Origin: Zoogloea sp.
GTDB lineage: Bacteria; Pseudomonadota; Gammaproteobacteria; Burkholderiales; Rhodocyclaceae
Assembly: GCA_016703645.1 (NCBI GenBank)
Contig: JADJBR010000007.1
Coordinates: forward strand, 372,001 to 436,000
Direction: 5' to 3'
Length of the DNA stretch: 64,000 nucleotides
The translations under genes were made by a program, and so were the position numbers. Each line of letters begins with the position of its first letter. Within the stretch, counting starts at the first letter, position 1. The notes beneath the pieces are model-generated. The model did not search any database. It was not told the DNA's origin and worked only from the letters and a program-made list of their open reading frames with translations. Of the stretch, positions 57,336 through 64,000 are shown piece after piece.

Positions 57336-60186
57336 ATGTCCCTGCCCCGCGAACCCGACTACGGCACCCCGGCCTGCGATTCCGCGCAGTCCGTCAGCCT
57401 GCTCATCGATGGCCAGCCCGTCTGCGTGCCCGCCGGCACCAGCGTGATGCGCGCCGCCGGCCAGAGCGGCTGCGCCATCCCGAAGCTGTGCGCCACCGAC
57501 AGCCTGGAACCCTTTGGCTCCTGTCGCCTGTGCCTGGTGGAGATCGACGGCCGCAAGGGCTACCCGGCCTCGTGCACCACGCCGGTGGAACCCGGCATGG
57601 TGGTGCGCACCCAGACGCCAAAGCTGGCCGAGCTGCGCCGCAATGTGATGGAGCTGTACATCTCCGACCACCCGCTGGACTGCCTCACCTGCCCCACCAA
57701 CGGCAACTGCGAGCTGCAGGACATGGCCGGCGTCGTGGGCCTGCGTGAGGTGCGCTATGGCTTCAAGGGCGAGAACCACTTCGAATGCAGCCAGAAGGAC
57801 GAATCCAATCCCTACTTCAGCTACGACCCGGCCAAGTGCATCGTCTGCAACCGCTGCGTGCGGGCCTGTGAGGAGACCCAGGGCACCTTCGCCCTGACCC
57901 TCTCCGGCCGGGGCTTCGATTCCCGCGTGTCGCCGGGGCAGAGTGAATCCTTCATGGATTCGGAATGCGTGTCCTGCGGCGCCTGCGTCAATGCCTGTCC
58001 CACGGCCACCCTCACCGAAAAATCGGTGATCCAGCTCGGCCAGGCCGAGCGCAGCGTCACCACCACCTGCGCCTACTGCGGCGTGGGCTGCTCCTTCAAG
58101 GCCGAGGTCAAAGGCAACCAAGTGGTGCGCATGGTGCCGGCCAAAGATGGCGGCGCCAACGCCGGCCACGCCTGCGTGAAGGGCCGCTTCGCCTGGGGCT
58201 ACGCTACCCACGCCGACCGCATCACCACCCCGATGATCCGCCCGAGCATTGACGCGCCCTGGCAGAAGGTCAGCTGGGACGAGGCCCTGGCCTACGCGGC
58301 GGGCGAGTTCAAGCGCATCCAGGCCAAGTACGGGCGCAGTGCGGTGGGCGGCATCACCTCCAGCCGCTGCACCAATGAAGAGACCTACCTGGTGCAGAAG
58401 CTGGTGCGTGCCGCCTTTGGCAACAACAACGTGGACACCTGCGCCCGGGTCTGCCACTCCCCCACCGGCTATGGGCTCAAGCAGACCTTGGGGGAATCCG
58501 CCGGCACCCAGGACTTTGCCTCGGTGCTCCAGGCCGACGTGGTTGTGGTGATGGGGGCCAACCCCACCGACGGCCACCCGGTGTTCGGCTCCCTCCTCAA
58601 AAAGCGCATCCGCCAGGGGGCGAAGCTGATCGTCATCGACCCCCGCGCCATCGATCTGGTGCGCTCGCCCCACGTGGCGGCCGCCCATCACCTCAAACTG
58701 CTGCCCGGCACCAATGTGGCCATGGTCAATGCCCTGGCCCACACCATCGTCACCGAAGGCCTGGTGGCCGAGGCCTACGTGGCCGAACGCTGTGAAGGCC
58801 CGGCCTTCGCCGCCTGGCGCGAGTTCGTGTCCCGCCCGGAGAACTCACCCGAGGCCGCCGAAGCCATCACCGGCGTGCCGGCCGCGGAGATCCGCGCCGC
58901 CGCCCGCCTCTACGCCAGCGCCGGCAACGGCGCCATCTACTACGGCCTGGGCGTCACCGAGCACAGCCAGGGCTCCACCACCGTGATGGGCATCGCCAAC
59001 CTGGCCATGGTCACCGGCAACGTGGGCCGGCCGGGCGTGGGGGTGAATCCCCTGCGCGGCCAGAACAACGTACAGGGTAGCTGCGACATGGGCTCCTTCC
59101 CCCACGAGCTGCCCGGCTACCGCCATGTGTCCGACGCCACCACCCGGGCGCTCTTCGAGTCGGCCTGGAACGTGAGCATTGACCCGGAGCCGGGCCTGCG
59201 TATCCCCAACATGTTCGAGGCGGCGCTGGATGGCAGCTTCAAGGGCATCTACATCCAGGGCGAGGACATCGTCCAGTCCGACCCCAACACCCAGCACGTG
59301 GAAGCCGCCATGGCGCAGATGGAGTGCGTGGTGGTGCAGGACCTCTTCCTCAACGAAACCGCCAAGTGGGCCCACGTGTTTTTGCCGGGCTCCAGTTTCC
59401 TGGAGAAGGATGGCACCTTCACCAACGCCGAGCGCCGCATCTCCCGGGTGCGCAAGGTGATGCCGCCCCTGGCCGGCAAGGCCGACTGGGAGGCCACCCT
59501 GGCCCTGGCCGACGCCCTCGGCTACCCGATGCACTACAGCCACCCGTCCGAGATCATGGACGAGATCGCCCGCCTCACGCCGAGCTTCCACGGGGTGAAC
59601 TACGACCTGCTCGAAAAGAAGGGCAGCATCCAGTGGCCCTGCAACGAGGCCGCACCCGAAGGCACACCCACCATGCACGTGGGCGGCTTCATCCGTGGCA
59701 AAGGGCGTTTCATGCTCACGCCCTATGTGCCGACCACCGAAAAGGTCACCCGCCGCTTCCCGCTGATTCTCACCACCGGGCGCATCCTCAGCCAGTACAA
59801 CGTGGGTGCCCAGACACGGCGCACCGCCAACGTGGCCTGGCATGACGAGGACCGGCTGGAGATCCATCCGGTGGACGCGGAAGACCGGGGCATCAAGGAG
59901 GGTGACTGGGTCGGCATCGCCAGCCGCGCCGGTGAGACGGTGCTGCGCGCCACGGTGACGGAGCGGGTCCAGCCGGGCGTGGGGCACCACCTTCCATTTC
60001 CCCGAGTCCGGCGCCAACGTGATCACCACCGACAACTCCGACTGGGCCACCAACTGCCCCGAGTACAAGGTGACGGCGGTACAGGTCACCCTGTGTGCCC
60101 AACCCTCGGAGTGGCAGCAGCGCTTTGCCCGGCGCCGGGAGCAGCAGCACGGCTTGTTGAAACCGGCCACCACCGACGCAGGCTGA
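57336..60186 (+). CDS. fdsA: NAD-dependent formate dehydrogenase alpha subunit, frameshift near the C terminus
   Basis: The catalytic molybdenum subunit, about 949 residues when reconstructed. Iron-sulfur sites in order: 2Fe-2S (Cys46, 52, 63, 66), His-ligated 4Fe-4S (His112, Cys116, 119, 125), two ferredoxin-type clusters (Cys168-178 and Cys211-221), then the Mo-domain cluster (Cys245, 248, 252, 280). The active-site Cys373 lies in VDTCARVCHSP, so this is a Cys rather than selenocysteine enzyme. At about 59981 a GGGG run again has one G too many; corrected, the tail reads TTFHFPESGANV and TNCPEYKVTAVQV and ends in TGA at 60184-60186. As read, the frame instead runs to 60197 with a nonsense tail. 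It follows fdsGB by nine bases. Confidence 0.93.
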
Positions 60187-60193
60187 CTTCGCC

Positions 60194-60418
60194 ATGAATA
60201 ACGACTACGTCATCCGCATGGCCAACCAGATCGCCGACGCCCTGGGCATCAATCCGGACCGGGACCAGGCTATCCATGATCTGGCCGATCATCTCAACCG
60301 CTTCTGGGAACCACGCATGCGCGCAAGCCTGCTGGCCGTGGCCGGCAGCGTCGACGCTGCGGCCCGGCTGTCACCCCTTGTCCGGGAAGCCATCGCCCGC
60401 TTGCGTCCTCCGCCCTGA
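60194..60418 (+). CDS. fdsD: Formate dehydrogenase delta subunit FdsD
   Basis: A 74-residue protein, MNNDYVIRMANQIADALG at the start and WEPRMRASLLA in the middle, typical of FdsD, a small subunit of Fds formate dehydrogenases. It starts eight bases after the corrected fdsA stop. The usual fdsC/fdhD (sulfur insertion into the Mo cofactor) that lies between fdsA and fdsD in Cupriavidus is absent here and would have to be encoded elsewhere. Confidence 0.88.
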   Translation: MNNDYVIRMANQIADALGINPDRDQAIHDLADHLNRFWEPRMRASLLAVAGSVDAAARLSPLVREAIARLRPPP

Positions 60419-60520
60419 GAACGGCAATAGGGATGGGGTGGGCGTGGTCTGAACATCTGCGGGCTATACTTGCGGCCGCCCATCCCGGTGCGCCCTGCTA
60501 ACTGCGTGCTTCCCCCACTG

Positions 60521-60946
60521 ATGCCTTTGCCGGACGACTCCCCCAACCTCGCCAACACGGCGCCGAACACGGGTTTGTCGCCCGTGCAGCGCATCCTGCT
60601 GACCGGGGCAGGTGTGCTTGCACTGCTCCTTGGCCTTCTCGGCATCGTACTGCCCGGGCTTCCCACGACGCCCTTCGTGCTCCTGTCGGCGGCCTGCCTC
60701 GCCCGATCCTCCCCCCGCTTGCACCAAAAGCTCATCAGTCACCGCCACCTTGGTCCACTGGTACGTGACTGGGAGGAAAATCGCTCCCTCACCCGGCGGA
60801 CAAAATGGCTATCCACCACGATCATGAGCACGATGGTCGTCCTGTCGGCGTGGCAGTTCTCCGGGCGCCCCTTGCTCCAAGTGCTGGTGCTGACACTCGG
60901 AGTGGTGGGCTGCATCGTGGTGTGGCGGATACCCACCCGCCGCTGA
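60521..60946 (+). CDS. YbaN-family (DUF454) inner-membrane protein
   Basis: A 141-residue protein with the DUF454 hallmark GLLGIVLPGLPTTPFVLLSA (about residues 37-56, in the first membrane helix pair), CLARSSPRLHQKL, and two further hydrophobic segments at the C terminus. The function of the family is not established. A TATACT box at 60465-60470 may be its -10. The ATG at 60521 is preferred over a TTG at 60470. It converges on the STAS gene. Confidence 0.85.
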   Translation: MPLPDDSPNLANTAPNTGLSPVQRILLTGAGVLALLLGLLGIVLPGLPTTPFVLLSAACLARSSPRLHQKLISHRHLGPLVRDWEENRSLTRRTKWLSTTIMSTMVVLSAWQFSGRPLLQVLVLTLGVVGCIVVWRIPTRR

Positions 60947-61261
60947 TCAGGGGCGGGACGCTCGCGGGATCTCGAAGAACTCGGACAGGTGACAGAAGTC
61001 CAGCGCCTCGTGCACGCATGTGCTGGGTGCCAGGAGGCGCAAGCGACGAGCCGAATCCCTGGCCCGCTGACGCAGGCATACGAGCGACTGAATGGCAGAG
61101 GCGTCGATAGCGCTGACGCCGGACAGGTCCACTTCCATGTCCTCGGCGGCATCCGTCGCGGCCTGAAGGCGTTGTCGCCAGTCAGGCGCGGTCGAGAGGG
61201 TCATCGGGCCGGCAATCAGCAGACGGCGACGGCCCTCAAGGCGCACTTCGAATTCATTCAC
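60947..61261 (-). CDS. STAS-domain (anti-anti-sigma-like) protein
   Basis: A 104-residue single STAS domain. The site usually phosphorylated in SpoIIAA-type proteins is visible as LSGVSAIDASAIQSLVCL, the Ser in DASAIQ being the candidate. The GTG at 61261 has AAAGGAG upstream; the longer open frame to 61483 is not supported. The GTG in the mRNA is followed by an out-of-frame ATG four bases on. No kinase or phosphatase partner lies next to it. Such proteins act as switches in partner-switching or chemosensory signalling (MlaB-like roles are an alternative). It stands alone and converges on the YbaN-like gene. Confidence 0.82.
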   Translation of the reverse strand: MNEFEVRLEGRRRLLIAGPMTLSTAPDWRQRLQAATDAAEDMEVDLSGVSAIDASAIQSLVCLRQRARDSARRLRLLAPSTCVHEALDFCHLSEFFEIPRASRP

Positions 61262-61806
61262 TCCTACTCTCCTTTGGGGGCAACAATCAGGCGGTGGACG
61301 TTCTCTGGCGGAACACCTCAATGCCCGGGCAAGGCTTCGTCGGACTCCCTTCATCCCGCCGTCGGAACAGACTCCCCGGGGGATACCACCTTTCAACCGC
61401 ACCCTCCCCCACGACTGACGCCTGCCCATCGGGGCCGGTGAAGGCTGAAGAAGGTCCATTGGTATAAGGGCATCGCCGATCAAATGCCTGCGATGTTTTT
61501 GGTGTTTTTATTGTTAATCAATGGCGCGCCCGGGGCTGAGGATTCCTTCACGACCCCATTCCGGAACTCGTCAGCAAAGCTGAACAAATGCACGAGGAAG
61601 CCAATTATTCAAGCAGGTCAAGGTTTTGTGCTGGCTTTCGGGCGTTTTGCGTGCGACGTCGGGATGGCTTGGGCCGGTCTGCGAGGTGAATTTCCGAACT
61701 GAAGCGAAATTGTCAGTTTTGTGATTGTTGGCTCCCAGTCGAAATCCGCTCCTCGTGGGGAGGCCCACTGGTCCCGATGGAGAAAGACGAGGATCGGGAG
61801 CCGCGT
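61262..61806. other. Intergenic region between the STAS and WD40 genes
   Basis: About 545 bases. It is AT-richer than the window at 61485-61530 and 61590-61740. Short frames exist on both strands (61484-61702 plus, 61571-61768 minus) but have neither a ribosome-binding site nor recognisable content. It may hold the STAS promoter and the end of the WD40 transcript. The sequence around 61590-61680 might be an old mobile-element scar; I cannot identify it. Confidence 0.35.
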
Positions 61807-64000
61807 CTAGGGCTTGGGCGATGCCAGAAGCCGGCGAGCGAAGGTACTCAGCTCTTCGTCGGCCCGTGCCCAGGCCTCGCCATCGAACGTGGTGATGCGG
61901 TCGCCGTTACGGCGCAGGATGCGCCTGCCATCGGCGCTGAAGCGTGCATCACGCACCCGGTCGGACTCGCCTTCCAGGGTGCTCAGGGCCTGCCGTTGCC
62001 AGCTCCATACCCGGGCTGCGCCATCCGCGCCGGTGGACACAATGCGCTCCCCGTCCGGATGGATGTCCAGGCTGATCACCGGGCCCGCATGGGCGGCGAT
62101 ACCGTTGCGATCCGGCTTGGGCGACTCCAGTTCGTAGAGACGCACGCGCCCATCGGAGCCCCCGCTTGCAAGCCGAAGGCCGCGCCGGTCGAAGGCCAGT
62201 GCATAGAGGGGGCTCTCGAGGTCATCCACCTCGAAGACGGGCTCGCCACCCGCCACCTGCAGTACCCGCAGATGCCCACTGGTCATGCCCAGGGCAATCA
62301 AGGCCGCGTCGTTGCTGAATACGGCGGTGCGAACCACTTCGCCCTTCTTCGACAGGTTTCGACGCGTGCCGCCGCCACCCACTTCAAGCAGTTCGCCCGT
62401 GGCGATACTGAAGCTGAACCTGCCATTGGGGCTGAGGATCAGCCCGCTGCCCATGGGCGGCAGGAAATCGGCAGGTTGCAGGCGCCAGAGCTTCACCGTG
62501 CCGTCGGCACCGGCACTCACCACCCGGGTACTGTCCGGCGCGAACAGCGCCGCCCTCACCTCCTGACCATGGCCCCGGAATTCGCGCGCCCGGAAGGCGA
62601 AAGGCTCATCCCAAACCCGCACCGTGTCATCCCTGCCAAACGACAGGATACGCCGCCCGTCGGGACTGAAATAGGCTGCCAGCGCACCCCCGGCATGCAT
62701 TCCCGGCAGCGCCTGGGGTGGCGCGCCCGGGAGTTGTACGTCGGGCTGTACGTCCCAGACATACACCCCGCCATCGGAACTCGTGACCGCCATACGCCGG
62801 CCATCCGGTGCGTAGCGGACCGATGTGGCCGACACCGGCGGCTGATCGGGGTGAACCGGGAGCTCAAGGGGGTGCCCGATGAGCCGGCCACGGGCGGTCC
62901 AGCGGTAGACGGTCCCGTCCGAGACGGCCACCGCGACTTCGGAACCGTCCGGGGAGAAGCTGGCCCCGAAGACTTCGTCGGGATGGGTCAGGGTGGCGCT
63001 CAGGCGACCCTCCGCCGCCGCCCAGATGCGCGCCGTATTGTCATTGTTGCCATAGGACAGCACCCACTCTCCGCTCTCATCGAAAGCGGCGGAACCCACG
63101 TTGCCGAAGTGCCCCGACAGGCGGGTCAGCTTGCAGCCAGCACCTGTCTCCGTAAGCAGCAGGTCCGGAGAAGTCCCATCCTCCGACTCGCGAATTGCCA
63201 CCACGCGCCTGCCGTCACGGCTGATGTCCGCATCCAGCCACGGCGGGCCGCCGGCGTGGCCGCACTCGGTGACCACCTTGCCGCTGCGGTCCCAGACCCG
63301 CAGCAGACCATCCCGGCCGGCCGAGACAACCCGCGCGCCATCCTCGGAAAGGGCCACGGCGACCACCGGGCCGGCATGTACCGTGCTGGCCTGGATGGCC
63401 AGACTCTGGCTGTTGAGCAGGCGCGCTTCGCCATCGTCGCCGGCACTGACGATCCAGGCCCCGTCACGGCTGAAGGCCACCCCGTTGGCCGCACCCTTGT
63501 GGGGCGCGAGCGCCGGATTGTGCAGAAAGCCCGAAATCGCCAGCCGGAGGGTGTTGCGCACGTTGCGGTCATCGGAATCGGCCGCAAGCTGGAGCGCTTC
63601 CTCAAGGGCCCGGCGGGTATCCACTTCGATCCGATCCGTCACCTCGGCGGCAATCCGCCGGGCATTGGCTTCCTGGCTGTCCTGCCGCAGCGTATGGACA
63701 TTGAAGCCCACTGCCAGCAGCAGGGCCAGGCTTGCCAGACCACCAAAGCACTGGTTGCGCCGGCGGAAATGCTGCTCGGCCCAGGGCCGCACGATCTCGA
63801 TGAAGGCGTCGTGCTGCAGCTCATAGCTGACCCCGCCGGCGGCATCCCGGGTGCGCACGATACGGTGCTCCCGCAGCACCTCAAGAACCCGCTCGGTCCG
63901 CTGTTCGGAGGTGCCCGCCTGGGCCGCAAGGGCTTCAAGGGGATAGGCGATCTTGACACCGCTGCGGGGTGCCAGCGCCTTGAGCACCTGGGCTGCGTCA
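61807..64000 (-). CDS. WD40-repeat protein with membrane segment, N terminus outside the window
   Basis: The visible 731 residues are the C-terminal part of a larger protein. From the N-terminal side: a winged-helix-like segment (AAQAGTSEQRTERVLEVLREHRIV in parts), one transmembrane helix (ASLALLLAVGFNVHTL), a short helical linker, and about 11 WD40 blades (GVAFSRDGAWIVSAGDDGEAR, VRVWD and VKLWR signatures). This layout is typical of nSTAND/AAA-type NTPases fused to WD40 propellers, some of which act in signalling or anti-phage defence. The NTPase part would lie beyond 64000, so the class is inferred. The stop is TAG at 61807-61809. Confidence 0.8.
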   Translation of the reverse strand, partial: DAAQVLKALAPRSGVKIAYPLEALAAQAGTSEQRTERVLEVLREHRIVRTRDAAGGVSYELQHDAFIEIVRPWAEQHFRRRNQCFGGLASLALLLAVGFNVHTLRQDSQEANARRIAAEVTDRIEVDTRRALEEALQLAADSDDRNVRNTLRLAISGFLHNPALAPHKGAANGVAFSRDGAWIVSAGDDGEARLLNSQSLAIQASTVHAGPVVAVALSEDGARVVSAGRDGLLRVWDRSGKVVTECGHAGGPPWLDADISRDGRRVVAIRESEDGTSPDLLLTETGAGCKLTRLSGHFGNVGSAAFDESGEWVLSYGNNDNTARIWAAAEGRLSATLTHPDEVFGASFSPDGSEVAVAVSDGTVYRWTARGRLIGHPLELPVHPDQPPVSATSVRYAPDGRRMAVTSSDGGVYVWDVQPDVQLPGAPPQALPGMHAGGALAAYFSPDGRRILSFGRDDTVRVWDEPFAFRAREFRGHGQEVRAALFAPDSTRVVSAGADGTVKLWRLQPADFLPPMGSGLILSPNGRFSFSIATGELLEVGGGGTRRNLSKKGEVVRTAVFSNDAALIALGMTSGHLRVLQVAGGEPVFEVDDLESPLYALAFDRRGLRLASGGSDGRVRLYELESPKPDRNGIAAHAGPVISLDIHPDGERIVSTGADGAARVWSWQRQALSTLEGESDRVRDARFSADGRRILRRNGDRITTFDGEAWARADEELSTFARRLLASPKP

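Noticed and set aside
60947-61483. Longer form (178 codons) of the STAS protein
   Set aside because: A strong ribosome-binding site precedes the GTG at 61261, and the STAS fold begins right there.
61484-61702. 72-codon frame with a hydrophobic start between the STAS and WD40 genes
   Set aside because: No clear ribosome-binding site, odd composition after residue 20 and an overlapping frame on the other strand; not enough support.

Overview
The window looks like a GC-rich betaproteobacterial chromosome, most likely Rhodocyclales-like. The evidence is gene order (tmk-holB-pilZ-tatD; lplT divergent from lysR-alr-radA), a soluble NAD-linked molybdenum formate dehydrogenase of the Fds type, a PrpF protein and a TonB/ExbBD system. 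The taxonomic call is inference from family knowledge; no search was run.

Layout. 1-2968: housekeeping operon (tmk end, holB, pilZ, tatD, ankyrin-repeat protein). 3009-5789: small accessory block with a tiny membrane protein under a LexA-box promoter, a tyrosine recombinase and a KfrA-like protein. 5815-14457: prpF, rhodanese, prc, a hypothetical gene, hupB, radA, alr and lysR. 14583-22617: lplT, a NarL-type two-component pair, a TonB-dependent receptor and divergent tonB-exbB-exbD. 22677-46819: one minus-strand operon of about 24 kb, the most interesting part of the window. 47032-47284: two identical tRNA-Arg(ACG) genes. 47501-50419: a broken alpha/beta hydrolase, a quinone oxidoreductase, a second diguanylate cyclase and two divergent XRE regulators. 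50475-60418: LysR regulator, hybrid sensor kinase and the formate dehydrogenase genes fdsGB (fused), fdsA and fdsD. 60521-64000: YbaN-like membrane protein, STAS protein and the C-terminal part of a large WD40 protein running off the window.

The 24-kb operon, in transcription order, encodes a GAF + HlyD-like membrane-fusion protein, a PqqD-like + site-2 protease (M50) + HlyD-like protein, a short SecA-like ATPase, a periplasmic adaptor, a giant repeat protein of about 5,400 residues (LEPR-XLL motif, DUF4347, sequence-repeat domain, beta-helix and 26 tandem 104-residue cadherin-like units, C-terminal membrane segment), and a diguanylate cyclase. Most junctions overlap or touch. I infer a dedicated export and display system for a giant surface adhesin, powered or gated by a SecA paralogue and tied to c-di-GMP. 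No ABC-type type I exporter and no outer-membrane TolC partner is encoded in the window.

Caution on sequence quality: reading frames are broken in the giant gene (four places), the hybrid kinase (exactly at its H box), fdsB and fdsA, and possibly at the start of the GAF-HlyD gene. Several breaks are extra Gs in G runs, or chimeras of two repeat variants at one spot, so assembly or consensus error is the leading explanation. Annotations of these genes describe the reconstructed products.
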